From the NCBI RefSeq assembly GCF_005280195.1, contig NZ_SZPR01000021.1, positions 1 to 64,000 of the forward strand: 64,000 bases of DNA. Direction: 5' to 3'. The first letter of the stretch is position 1. Every line of letters begins with the position of its first letter. Made by a program: the position numbers and the translations under genes. Below, one piece after another: positions 25,837-34,546 of the stretch. The notes below the pieces were generated by a model. The model had not been told where the DNA came from. It ran no database searches and saw nothing but the letters and a program-made list of their open reading frames with translations. This stretch comes from Streptomyces galbus. Its GTDB lineage: Bacteria > Actinomycetota > Actinomycetes > Streptomycetales > Streptomycetaceae.

Positions 25837-25977
25837 TGCCGTACGAATACGTCAAAGTCATTACGGCGCGCACCGGAGGGGCACCCACCAAAACGGTCCT
25901 GCGCGTGGTGCAGCTTGCGGGCATCGACCGCGTCATCGTGTGCCGGCCCGCCCTGCGCGAAACCCCTCACCCCCTGA
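25837..25977 (+). pseudogene. Tail of a third STAS gene copy
   Basis: The frame VLRVVQLAGIDRVIVCRPAL, then RETPHP, matches VLRVVQLVGIDRIIACRPTL and REALAP at the end of the intact STAS protein at 24302. The first two thirds are missing. Together with the ATPase tail near 25.3 kb it shows a third, mostly deleted copy of the module. Confidence 0.6.
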
Positions 25978-26036
25978 CCTCCTCGAGCACCCCGCGGCGC
26001 AGGCAGTCTCACAAGCCAGATGGAAGACATCCCGGC

Positions 26037-26440
26037 ATGTCATGGCCCCTGCCCGAGCCGATGGTCACTACCGCAGTGACACCTCCGACCTGACGCCGGG
26101 CTGGGCAGCTGAACTGAAGTGGAACGGCTTGCGCGTCCGGCTCACCTGCACACCGGGATGTGGGTGCTGCTGCGCTCAAGGCAGGGCACCGATATGAACG
26201 GCTCGTTCTCCGAGATCCGCACCGCGGCCGCCACGCTCCTGGACGGCGAGCTGTCATGCGGGAGCGCAGCCGCCGCGTGTTCAAGCGGCTCCAGCAGCGT
26301 CTGGCCCGGCGCGGCAGTAGCGCGGTAGAGGCGGCAGGCCGGTGGCCGGCGCAGTACGTGATCTTCGGCCTGGTCCACACGGACGCCATCCACATGACCG
26401 GCTGGCCGTACGAGCGGCGGCGCGCCAGCACGGGCTGAAC
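26037..26440 (+). pseudogene. ATP-dependent DNA ligase 5' fragment, decayed
   Basis: It begins MSWPLPEPMVTTAV, shifts frame, then reads ELKWNG at motif I (KxDG with Asp changed to Asn). Further frames give VLLRSRQGTDM, FSEIRTAAATLLDGEL, FKRLQQRLARRG, GRWPAQYVIFGLVHTD and TGWPYERRRA. The catalytic-site change, internal stops and frameshifts show it is not functional. Confidence 0.65.
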
Positions 26441-26484
26441 CGGACGAACGTCGATGCAGTACACACGGGCGAGTGCTGGGCTGC

Positions 26485-26580
26485 GGCCAGGAGCGGCCGA
26501 TACCGCCCGGCACCCGGCAGCAGGCCGTCGAAGCGCTGCGCAGGCAGGTCCCCGCGGGACCTGCCGCCTGCGCAGCCGCA
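26485..26580 (+). repeat. Dispersed 'RQQA' repeat, copy 2
   Basis: It encodes ERPIPPGTRQQAVEALRRQV then PAGP. It shares this pattern with segments at 23540 and 61150. It lies about 230 bases upstream of the STAS gene at 26808. Confidence 0.45.
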
Positions 26581-26807
26581 CCCGGACGGTTCCGCCATCC
26601 CGCCCACCCGCACCGGATCCGCACAAACATGGATGCAGGGCAGGTGCTGCTGCTCGACGAGGCCTAACCCCGACTGGCACTCGCTCCCGCTGGAGCAGTG
26701 ATCCCGCCTGCCCCGTGGAGTGGATGAGCATGCGGCGTGAAGGGAATCGGTAGGGTCATCTCACCAGTCGGTGTGCGTCTCCCCGGTGAGGCGGTGGGGA
26801 GATCACC

Positions 26808-27203
26808 ATGACCACGGAACCCTCGGTGTCGGCGAGTACGTCGGGATCCTGCCTGATCGTGCAGGTCAGCGGCAACATGGACTATGCGGACGCCCCGTTC
26901 TTCCGCCACCGTCTCGCGCAGGAGGTCACCCAGGGCCATCCGTTCGTCGTGCTGGACCTGTCCGCGGTGGCGTTCTGCGATTCATCCGGGCTCAACGCGC
27001 TGCTGTGGGCCTGGCGGCGGGCCGAGAGCGCGGGCACGCTGCTGGTGCTGGCCTGCGTACCGCCGAAACTGCAGCGGATGCTGGCCATGACCCAGGTGGA
27101 CACCGTGCTGCAGGTGTACGGCACCACCGCCCAAGCCGAAGCCGAACTGACCTCCATCCACGGGGACCTGACGCCCCCCACGCTCCCGGACGCGCACACG
27201 TGA
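26808..27203 (+). CDS. STAS-domain protein (anti-anti-sigma factor)
   Basis: A 131-residue protein from the ATG at 26808 with GGGGAG upstream. STAS features: CLIVQVSGNMDYADAPFFRH, then VVLDLSAVAFCDSSGLNALL, with the phosphorylatable Ser in CDSSGLN, then a C-terminal helix pair. It belongs to the SpoIIAA/RsbV class of antagonists. No kinase lies beside it, so its partner may be one of the two anti-sigma ATPases here or a distant one. Confidence 0.9.
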   Translation: MTTEPSVSASTSGSCLIVQVSGNMDYADAPFFRHRLAQEVTQGHPFVVLDLSAVAFCDSSGLNALLWAWRRAESAGTLLVLACVPPKLQRMLAMTQVDTVLQVYGTTAQAEAELTSIHGDLTPPTLPDAHT

Positions 27204-27563
27204 CCCGCCCGGCCATCTTGTCGTTGAAGTGATTGTCGCGGCCGCATCCGTCGCCCTACGGATGCGTTATGCGATCCAAGGGCCTGGGCACGCCTTCGTC
27301 AGTGAGCCCAGGCCCTCACGCCTCTGGCCCCCCTCTCGCCCGCCAAGCAGGCGCCACCGGTCACCGGCCCGCACACGGCCGACGGCGCGGAATCCGTACC
27401 GGTGTCACGTCGGGCATGCCCGTACCGCAGGCAGTCCAAGTCCGTCCGTAGGCTGGGAACGCCGGGTTCACCTGCGCCGGGTGATGCTTGGAGCCACGGA
27501 CCGCCGCGAGTCTAGGGGGACAAGGCCACCCACGTCGCCATCAACCGTTGGCGGGAGCAGTTC
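27204..27563. other. Stretch without a recognisable gene
   Basis: About 360 bases between a STAS gene and a small gene. No frame has coding character beyond chance. The end carries the ribosome site of the next gene (GGGAG at 27552). Confidence 0.4.
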
Positions 27564-27761
27564 ATGCGCTACGAGATCCGCGTCGAGGGCCACGTGTCGC
27601 AGACCCTGGCCAAGGCCTTCCCCGAACTCGACCACGTAACGATCGCCGGCTACACACTGCTCTTCGGCCCGGTGGTCGACGAGGCGCACCTGTACGGCCT
27701 GCTCGACCGCTTCCAGTCACTGGGCCTGCGCGTGAGGGAGCTGCGACAACTACCCGACTGA
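27564..27761 (+). CDS. Small conserved-looking protein of unknown function
   Basis: A 65-residue protein from the ATG at 27564 with GGGAG 7 bases upstream. The sequence has a compact α/β pattern: MRYEIRVEGHVSQTLAKAFP, then GYTLLFGPVVDEAHLYGLLD, then LGLRVRELRQLPD. This layout (strand, helix, strand, G-P-V-D-E-A-x-L-x-G-L-L) resembles small actinobacterial proteins I have seen beside transferases or regulators, but I cannot name the family. Confidence 0.7.
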   Translation: MRYEIRVEGHVSQTLAKAFPELDHVTIAGYTLLFGPVVDEAHLYGLLDRFQSLGLRVRELRQLPD

Positions 27762-28038
27762 CCAGACCTGCACGACGACGTTGGGCAGGTGCCGCTGTGC
27801 GGTCAGAGTGCTGCCCTCATGCCGGTCCCGGCGACGACCCCCGCGCGGGAGCGCTTGAGGGGGGCTGGTCGGGTGGCGGGACGCAGTCAACTCGGGTGTG
27901 ACGGCGGCCCGCCCCCTTCCACCCCGCACCGCATTGCATCGCACGAGGAACCGCGCGGGGGACTGGCACCAGCACGTGCCCCGGCACCCCGACCGCAGGC
28001 GGCGCCATCCGGGTGAACCAGTCCGCTGCCGCTGTCAG

Positions 28039-28433
28039 GCCGCCTTTTCGGCCGGTGGCGGCGGCGTGCTGGTGGGCGCGGACGATGGTGGAGTCGATCT
28101 GGACCAGCCAGTCGATGTCGCCGGCTGCGTCGGCCTGGGCCTGGATCTGCTGCAGGGCTCGGGTGAACACCCCGTCCAGGGCGTAGCGGCGGAAGCGGGT
28201 GTAGACCGTCTTCCACGACCCGTGGCATTCCGGCAGGTCACGCCAGGAGATCCCGGTGCCGATCTCGTAGACCATCCCGTTGATGACCTGCCGATCCTCC
28301 ACGCGAGGCCGGCCCGTCGTGGCCCGGGGTATCAGCGGAGCGAGTAACTCCCACTCCTGGTCGGTGAGTTCATGACGACGTACCACAACGCCATGATCCA
28401 CCATGCAGATGATCTTTGAAGACGGACTCTAGT
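28039..28433 (-). mobile_element. Truncated IS5-family element
   Basis: The minus strand from the ATG at 28404 encodes about 122 residues of an IS5-type transposase: RRHELTDQEWELLAPLIP, then GISWRDLPECHGSWKTVY, then DSTIVRAHQHAAATGRKGG, where the first DDE aspartate lies. Sequence similarity then ends at 28039, and the rest of the transposase is missing. The 28405-28433 flank (GATCTTTGAAGACGGACTCT) looks like one terminal repeat. The other end is absent. Confidence 0.75.
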
Positions 28434-28548
28434 GGAAGAACAGGGCCGGTCGTTCCTGCGGCCGCCCCGCTCACGGCCGATCTGCGGCGGAGCATGTCAG
28501 ACACATGCCGTCGGCGTCGATGAGCCGCCGTTGGAGGCGGGCTGCGTG

Positions 28549-29784
28549 TCACGGGCCGACGGTAATCCGTACTGCTGCCAGCGCCTTGAGCGCCACCTCG
28601 TTCACCTCGGCCGGGGTGGCGCCGCGCAATGCGATGCGGCCGATGCGCTGGAGGTTGTCGGTGGGATCGGCGAGGTGGTCGCCGGGCTGCTTGGTGAGGG
28701 TGACGGTGAGGAGGGGGCCGGCGGCTGGAAGGCCGTCGACAGCCAGCAGTGTGCCGGCGCGGGGGGCGATGAGGAAGCGGACGGCGGCGGCGCCGGCGCG
28801 GGTCGGGGCGAGATCGCTCTCGTGGCCGAGGGCGATCCGGACGGCCGTGCGGGCCATGTCGATGCCGGTGGCCTCTTTGACCAGCTCCATGATGCCGTCG
28901 CCGGGCGGTCGGGCGCCGGTCTCCAGGACGGACGCCCGGCCCCCGGCGTCTAGTTTGATCTCGGTGTGGGCGAGGCCGTCACGCAGTCCCAGGGCTGACA
29001 CGGCCCGGCTCGCGGCGTCCAGCAGCGTCGCGCGCGCCGGAGGCGCAAGGTCCGCCGGGACGGTGTGGCCGGTCTCGGCGCGCACGGCTCCCCGAGTGGT
29101 GAACTTCTGGGTGACGGCGAGGTGGTGGATTGTGCCGCGGGCGACGACCGTCTCGACGCTGAACTCCTCGCCGTGCGCGTACTCCTGCGCGAGCAGGCTG
29201 GGCTCCAGGTCAATCCCGTGCGGCAGTTTGACCGTCTCGGCCCGGGCGAGAGCCACGGCGTCGGGCAGGTCGCTGGGCGAGGCGACCACCCGTACCCCGA
29301 TGGAGGCCGCATTCTCGGCCGGTTTGACCACCAGCGGGTAGGTCAGCGCGGCCGACGTGATGCGCTGGGCGAGCGTGTTCGCGTCCGGAGCGCTGACCGT
29401 GCGCGGGGACGGCACGCCGTAGGCCGTGAACACCTCGGCCATCAGGCGCTTGTTGCGACTGGCGGGGGACAGGCCGGCATCGTGGCCCGGCAGGCCCAAA
29501 CGGTCGGCGAGCCGCGCGGCGAGCGGGGTGAGGAACTCCCAGCACGCCAGGACGCCGTCGATCGCGGTCCGGCGGCAGAAGGCGGCCAACTCCTCCAGTG
29601 CGGCGGCGGGGTCGGTGAAGTCGGGGCTGACCGTGCCGGCCACCAGTGCCCTCGTCCCCGGCGGGTACTGGGCGTACATGTCCTCGTGGGTGGCCACCCA
29701 GGCGTCGACGCCCAGGTCGTGGGCGGCGTGTAGCAAGGCCTCTCCGGCGGAGACACCGGCTTCGAGGAAGAGGATTTTCGGCAT
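28549..29784 (-). CDS. ATP-grasp ligase (biosynthetic cluster)
   Basis: A 411-residue protein from the ATG at 29784 with AAGGA upstream. It has ATP-grasp features: a pre-ATP domain (MPKILFLEAGVSAGEALLHA), the ATP-binding lysine segment YPLVVKPAENAASIGVRVVA, the gating strand LLAQEYAHGEEFSVETVV, and the Mg-binding end LETGARPPGDG. Enzymes of this class form amide bonds through acyl phosphates, often between amino acids. It is the last gene of the leftward operon, 50 bases after the exporter. The double ATP-grasp protein at 34547 is a homologue. The substrates are unknown. Confidence 0.92.
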   Translation of the reverse strand: MPKILFLEAGVSAGEALLHAAHDLGVDAWVATHEDMYAQYPPGTRALVAGTVSPDFTDPAAALEELAAFCRRTAIDGVLACWEFLTPLAARLADRLGLPGHDAGLSPASRNKRLMAEVFTAYGVPSPRTVSAPDANTLAQRITSAALTYPLVVKPAENAASIGVRVVASPSDLPDAVALARAETVKLPHGIDLEPSLLAQEYAHGEEFSVETVVARGTIHHLAVTQKFTTRGAVRAETGHTVPADLAPPARATLLDAASRAVSALGLRDGLAHTEIKLDAGGRASVLETGARPPGDGIMELVKEATGIDMARTAVRIALGHESDLAPTRAGAAAVRFLIAPRAGTLLAVDGLPAAGPLLTVTLTKQPGDHLADPTDNLQRIGRIALRGATPAEVNEVALKALAAVRITVGP

Positions 29785-29834
29785 GTGGGGGTCCTTGAGG
29801 GGGATGCGGGTGGCACAGGCGGGGCAGGGTGCTC

Positions 29835-31097
29835 CTAGGGAGCGGCTGTCGGCAAGGAAGGTGTCCGCAGGGTCAGTTGAGTGGTCCGTTTCCTGATGGC
29901 CCGCGCCAGGGCAAGTTGGGTCAGTGCGGCGGTCACGCAGAGGGCGGCGCAGGAGAGCCACAGGACGGTGGCACCGGCGGCCAGGAGGCGGGTGCCGGCC
30001 AGCGGGGCGATGAGGAAGCCAGTGCCCCAGGCCATGCCGAGCAGACCGTTGTAGCGGCCGCGCAGGGCTGGCGGGGCCAGGTCGGCGACGAGGGCGGCGG
30101 TGATGGCGAAGACCAGAACCTCGCCGAGGCTCCAGACCGCGACGGCCAGCGCGAAGGCGGGGCCTGCGGACGCGGCGGCGACCAGGGCGTTGCCCCCGGC
30201 GGCGAGCAGAAAGCCGGTGACCAGCACGCGGCTCTTGTCGAATCGGGCGAGCCGGTGGCCGATCACAGGCTGTACGAGGATGAGGACGACGCCGTTGACG
30301 GCCATGACCGTCCCGTAGACATCACCGGACAGTCCGTGCCGTGTCATGACCAGGGGCAAGGTGGTGAAGGCCTGTTGGAAGACGACGGCGTACAGGACGA
30401 CGACTGCGGCGAAGGCGAGCATCGCCCGGTCGGCGAGGACGGTGCGGTAACTGCCGCCGGCGCCGCGCTCCGCCGCGGTCGGCCGGGTCTCGGGGACGGC
30501 GCACCACACCAGCAGGCCGAACAACGCGCACGCTGCGGCGTCGGTCCAGAACAGCAGGGAGAAGCCGCGGGTGGCGAGGTGGCCGCCGAGGATCATGGCG
30601 GCGGAGAAGCCGAGGTTGACCGACCAGAGCAGTAGGCCGAAGGCGCGGGTGCGGTCGCCGGCCGGGACGGTGTCGGCGACCAGGGCCTGGGCGGCGGGCC
30701 GGAAGAGGTCGAGGGTGACGCCCAGGGCGAAGCCGGCGGCGGTGAGGGCGGGCAGCGACTGCGCGTGGCCCAGCGCCAGCAGGGAGCCGGCGTTGGCGAG
30801 CATCCCGCCGGTCAGCGCGACCCGGCGGCCGAACCGGTCGGTGAGGAAACCGCCCAGCGGCTGGGAGATCACCGAGCCGACTCCGACGACGGCGAGGATG
30901 ACGCCGATGGTGCCGAGCGGCACGTCTCGGACCTGGCTGAGGTAGAGGCTCAGGAACGGGTTCACCATGGCGCCGAGGCGGTTGACCAGGGTGCCGGACC
31001 ACAGGACCCAGAATGCGCCGGGCAGACCGCCGGCGCGGACCCTGACGAGGGTGCGGAGGCGGGCGGCGGAGGGTGCGGCGGACGGGGTGGGGGGCAA
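29835..31097 (-). CDS. MFS exporter (biosynthetic cluster)
   Basis: A 420-residue membrane protein. The start is a TTG at 31097 with GGAGG 6 bases upstream. It has twelve hydrophobic segments and the MFS signature between segments 2 and 3 (LGGFLTDRFGRRVALTGG). The N-terminus is short and basic. It most likely exports the product of the cluster and gives self-resistance; an importer role is less likely given the context. It lies between the adenylation and ATP-grasp genes in the same direction. Confidence 0.92.
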   Translation of the reverse strand: MPPTPSAAPSAARLRTLVRVRAGGLPGAFWVLWSGTLVNRLGAMVNPFLSLYLSQVRDVPLGTIGVILAVVGVGSVISQPLGGFLTDRFGRRVALTGGMLANAGSLLALGHAQSLPALTAAGFALGVTLDLFRPAAQALVADTVPAGDRTRAFGLLLWSVNLGFSAAMILGGHLATRGFSLLFWTDAAACALFGLLVWCAVPETRPTAAERGAGGSYRTVLADRAMLAFAAVVVLYAVVFQQAFTTLPLVMTRHGLSGDVYGTVMAVNGVVLILVQPVIGHRLARFDKSRVLVTGFLLAAGGNALVAAASAGPAFALAVAVWSLGEVLVFAITAALVADLAPPALRGRYNGLLGMAWGTGFLIAPLAGTRLLAAGATVLWLSCAALCVTAALTQLALARAIRKRTTQLTLRTPSLPTAAP

Positions 31098-31291
31098 CGT
31101 GATCCTCCGGGGGGAAGCCGTGCGGCTCGGGTGGGGTCGTCATCGGGGCGTCGGGGGGGGTCCAGCTAGTACTGGTGTCGGTGTCGCCGCGGCCATGCGC
31201 GGAGCGGGCCGGGAAGAGACGGCCGCGCTCCCCCACATCGCGGGACCGGGACGGGGCGGCCGCGCTCCGGGCACGGCGCGCTCCGGGCCGG

Positions 31292-33001
31292 TCAGGCTCG
31301 TCCGGCGACGCTCGCGGCCAGTGCCTCGCGGTCGACCTTGCCGTTGCCGGTGACGGGCAGGACGTCGATCACCCGCAGTTCTGCGGGGACCATGTACGCG
31401 GGGAGGGTGCGGGCGCAGAAGTCCCGCAGGGTGGCGGCGATGTCTTCGTCGGGCGCGGCTTCGACGGCGCCGGAGCCGGTCAGGTCTTGCGCGTCGCCGC
31501 TTGGGTCCGCCGCCACGAACGCGGCCAGGCAGCCGCCCCCGTCGGGCAGCGGCAGTCGCAGAGCCGCGGCGGCGGTGACGGCGGGGTGGCGGGTCAGGCA
31601 GCGTTCGACCTCGCCCAGCTCCACCCGGTTGCCGTTGATCTGCACCTGGGAGTCGGTGCGGCCGAGGAAGTACAGCTCCCCCTTCTTCCCGCGCACCCCC
31701 AGGTCCCCGGTGCGCAGGACGACCTGTCCTGACTCTGGGCAGAGCGGGTCGGGTACGAGGGCGGCGCGGGTGGCTTCCGGGTCGTTCCAGTAGCCGGAGA
31801 AGAGCGCCGGGCTGCGCAGCAGCATCTCCCCCGGTGTTCCCGGTATGTCGACAAGGTTGCCGTCGCCGTCCCTGAGGAGCAGTTCGGCGCCCGGATGGGC
31901 GTGGCCGATTGAGAGCCGCTCCAGATCGGCCGGCAGCGGTTCGGGGACGTCTTCGAAGGTGGCCGCCATCGACTCGGTCGCCCCGTAGCAGTTGACGATC
32001 CGCATGCCCGGGCGCAATTCCTGAAGGCGGCGCAGCTCCGGCAGCGGGAACTCCTCGCCGCAGAACAACACGCCTCGCAGGTAAGGGAGTTCGCTCAGGC
32101 GGTCCGCTTCGTGGCGCAGGACCTGGCGCCAGACGGAGGGCACTCCGGTGACCTGGGTGGCGTTTGTGTCGCGCAAGGCGCGCAGGAAGTGCCGGGGCCA
32201 GCGCACCAGCCGCTGGGGCACCGGGACCAGCGCCGCGCCGCTGCCGAGCGCGAGCCCGATGGTGAGCAGGGAGAAGTCGAAGTGCAGCGGGGAGGTGCCG
32301 GCAATGCGGTCGCCGGGGGCTGCGATGCGATGCGCCAGCATGCCGCGGTAGAAGGCGGTCACGGCGCGGTGGCTCATGACGACGCCCTTGGGGCGGCCGG
32401 TCGTTCCGGAGGTGAACACGATGTAGGCGGGGTCGGCGACGCACGGGACGTGCCGTCGGCGGGCGGTCGCCGCGGGGGTTCGTTCGACGGTCAGTCCGCC
32501 GCCGCCGAAGCGCGCCGTGCCGAGCGTCGCGGGCAGGTTCGTGCGCTCTGCGGTCGCGGCCTGCACGTGCAGGGCCGGGCGGGCCGTGTCGATGAGCGTG
32601 CGCAACCGGTCCGGCGGCGTCTCCGGGCTCACCGGTACGAAGGTGAGCCCGGCACGGGAGCAGGCCAGGAGCACGGCGATCGACTCGGCGCTCACCTCGG
32701 CTTCCAGCAGCACACGTGTGCCGGGGGCGAGTTCGAGCCCGTGCAAGGTCGCCGCGTAGGCGCTGACGGTGGCGGTCAGTTCGGCGTAGGTGGTGACGGT
32801 GGGTGCGCCGGTGGCGGCGGGTTCGACGACGGCCGAGTGATCCGGGGTGTGGCGGGCGGGGTCGAGCAGGAAGTCGTGGAGGAACTCACCGGTCGCCGCC
32901 GCGGTGTCGTCCGGCCGTTGGCTCACTGAGGAAGTCCTTTCCGCTGCCGGTGGCGTGCTCGCGGGGTCGGTCGGGCTTTCGTTCTCGAGCACGTCACCCA
33001 T
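31292..33001 (-). CDS. Free-standing adenylation enzyme (biosynthetic cluster)
   Basis: A 569-residue AMP-forming enzyme of the NRPS adenylation type, from the ATG at 33001. Core motifs: A3 YIVFTSGTTGRPKGVVMS, A5 NCYGATES, A7 LRTGDLG, A8 GRTDSQVQINGNRVELGEVE and A10 PVTGNGKVDREAL. No carrier or condensation domain is attached. It would activate an amino acid and load it onto one of the carrier proteins. It heads the leftward operon; a GGAATATCTTTTCC dyad lies 14 bases upstream of its start. Substrate specificity cannot be read reliably by eye. Confidence 0.92.
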   Translation of the reverse strand: MGDVLENESPTDPASTPPAAERTSSVSQRPDDTAAATGEFLHDFLLDPARHTPDHSAVVEPAATGAPTVTTYAELTATVSAYAATLHGLELAPGTRVLLEAEVSAESIAVLLACSRAGLTFVPVSPETPPDRLRTLIDTARPALHVQAATAERTNLPATLGTARFGGGGLTVERTPAATARRRHVPCVADPAYIVFTSGTTGRPKGVVMSHRAVTAFYRGMLAHRIAAPGDRIAGTSPLHFDFSLLTIGLALGSGAALVPVPQRLVRWPRHFLRALRDTNATQVTGVPSVWRQVLRHEADRLSELPYLRGVLFCGEEFPLPELRRLQELRPGMRIVNCYGATESMAATFEDVPEPLPADLERLSIGHAHPGAELLLRDGDGNLVDIPGTPGEMLLRSPALFSGYWNDPEATRAALVPDPLCPESGQVVLRTGDLGVRGKKGELYFLGRTDSQVQINGNRVELGEVERCLTRHPAVTAAAALRLPLPDGGGCLAAFVAADPSGDAQDLTGSGAVEAAPDEDIAATLRDFCARTLPAYMVPAELRVIDVLPVTGNGKVDREALAASVAGRA

Positions 33002-33012
33002 TCTTCCGTATT

Positions 33013-33030
33013 CTGGAATATCTTTTCCAG
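33013..33030. promoter_or_regulatory. Operator-like dyad, site 1
   Basis: CTGGAATATCTTTTCCAG: arms CTGGAA/TTCCAG around TATCTT, just upstream of the leftward adenylation gene. Its core GGAATAT-C-TTTTCC recurs with one change at 33195-33208. The region is AT-rich against a GC-rich background. Confidence 0.55.
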
Positions 33031-33194
33031 TTCTGCGCCCACGCTCTCACACGCTGCCGCGAACGCGCCAGCCACCCCCCGGACACCTGCCATCAAGACG
33101 GGAGCCGACTCGGCAAGCACATGCCGAACAGAATCGCCCGCTCCTGTGACCACTGGACAGATTCCATGAGCTGTGACAGCTTATGGCTCGAATC

Positions 33195-33219
33195 GGAATA
33201 TATTTTCCACATTATGGAA
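33195..33219. promoter_or_regulatory. Operator-like dyad, site 2
   Basis: GGAATATATTTTCC at 33195-33208 differs from site 1 at one base. It overlaps a second dyad, TTCCACATTATGGAA, at 33205-33219. It lies 27 bases upstream of the GTG start of the condensation enzyme gene, so the two sites could control both divergent operons together. Confidence 0.55.
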
Positions 33220-33235
33220 TTTGGAGGTTCGGGAC

Positions 33236-34504
33236 GTGGCCCTGGCTGATGCGGGACCCCTTTCCCTGGGCCAGCTCTCGGTCTGGCACGACATCCGCGA
33301 CCTGCCGAAGACCCGCCGCCACGAGCCCAACAACGTGGCCGTGTGGGACCTGCCGCCCGGGACCGGCCTGGAAGCCGTGCGGGCCGCACTCACCGCGCTC
33401 GCTGTGCGGCATCCCTCCCTGCGCACCCGTTACGACCTGCGCAACCCTGACGCGCCCCGGCAGTGGCTCCCGGACGACGCGCAGCCGGTCGAACTCACCA
33501 CTGTCGCGCCTATGGAGGGCGGGCCGGCGGAACTATCCCTGCGATTGGCGGCTGAACCCTTCGACCTGGGCCGACAGGACGGCTGGCGGGCGCGATTGGC
33601 CACCGAGGGGCGCACGGCGGACGGACGGCGGGCGCCAGACCGGCTCGTCTTCGTCAAGCACCACATCCTGGCCGACGCCTGGGCTCAGGAGGTGTTAAGG
33701 CGCGACCTCCTGCGCGAGCTCGCCGCGCCCGGCACGCTCGGCGTACCGGCGCTCGGCCCCGCCGACTTGGCCGCCGAGCAGTACGGACCGGACGGACTGC
33801 GGCGCCAGGAAGCCGCGTTGGACTACTGGCGGCGGGTGCTCGACCGGGTCTCGGCCACCCGGCTGTCCGCGCCCGGTGATGCGCCCGGCGAGGTCGTGCA
33901 GGGCACGCTCCGCTCGTCACCCGCGCTCTACGCGGCCCGGGCGCTCGCCGACCGGGCCGGCGTCTCCGTCGCCGGCGCCGTGCTGGCCGCCTACGTCCGT
34001 GCCGTGGGCCGCCGGTGCGACAGCGACACGCTTCTCGTGCAGCTGATGAGCGCCAACCGGTTCTCCGGACGCTGGAAGGACCTCGTCACCTCCATGAACG
34101 AGTGGGTTCCCGCTCTCGTGGAGGGGGTGGACGCGGACCTCACGACGCTCGCCCGCGCCGTGCACTGGGGCAGCCTGCGCGCCGTCCGTCACGGCATGTA
34201 CGACGTGACGGCCGTCGCCGCGCTGCGCGCCCGCGTGCCGCGGGCGCCCGAGGCGGCCTGCGCCTTCAATCACGTGGCCGTACCACACGCCGACGCAGGC
34301 GACCAGGCGCCGCAGGAGGCCGTGCAGGTCGAGCCGACCGTCTCCTTCGAGACGCCGTTCACCACCATCGGACCGCACTGCTACGCCCGCTCCCAGGAGG
34401 ACGGACAGACCCTGACCGTGCGGCTGACCGCGCGGGACACCGGACGCGCCCAGTGCGCCGCCCTGCTGTGGGAGGTGCACGACGCACTTCTCGCCGCTGT
34501 CTGA
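33236..34504 (+). CDS. Free-standing condensation-domain enzyme (biosynthetic cluster)
   Basis: A 422-residue protein from the GTG at 33236, with GGAGG 8 bases upstream. It has the chloramphenicol acetyltransferase-like fold of NRPS condensation domains: C1-like PLSLGQLSVWHDIRD, the catalytic HHILADAW (HHxxxDA, His143 and Asp147), and the C5-like SANRFSGRWKDLVTSMNEWV. It is a single domain with no carrier. It would join a carrier-bound acyl group to an amine or hydroxyl. It contains one TTA codon (33695), the only one I noticed in the cluster, placing the rightward operon under possible bldA control. Confidence 0.9.
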   Translation: MALADAGPLSLGQLSVWHDIRDLPKTRRHEPNNVAVWDLPPGTGLEAVRAALTALAVRHPSLRTRYDLRNPDAPRQWLPDDAQPVELTTVAPMEGGPAELSLRLAAEPFDLGRQDGWRARLATEGRTADGRRAPDRLVFVKHHILADAWAQEVLRRDLLRELAAPGTLGVPALGPADLAAEQYGPDGLRRQEAALDYWRRVLDRVSATRLSAPGDAPGEVVQGTLRSSPALYAARALADRAGVSVAGAVLAAYVRAVGRRCDSDTLLVQLMSANRFSGRWKDLVTSMNEWVPALVEGVDADLTTLARAVHWGSLRAVRHGMYDVTAVAALRARVPRAPEAACAFNHVAVPHADAGDQAPQEAVQVEPTVSFETPFTTIGPHCYARSQEDGQTLTVRLTARDTGRAQCAALLWEVHDALLAAV

Positions 34505-34546
34505 CGCCCCGCCTCCCACCGTCTGCCCGCGTCCTCTGGAGGTCCC

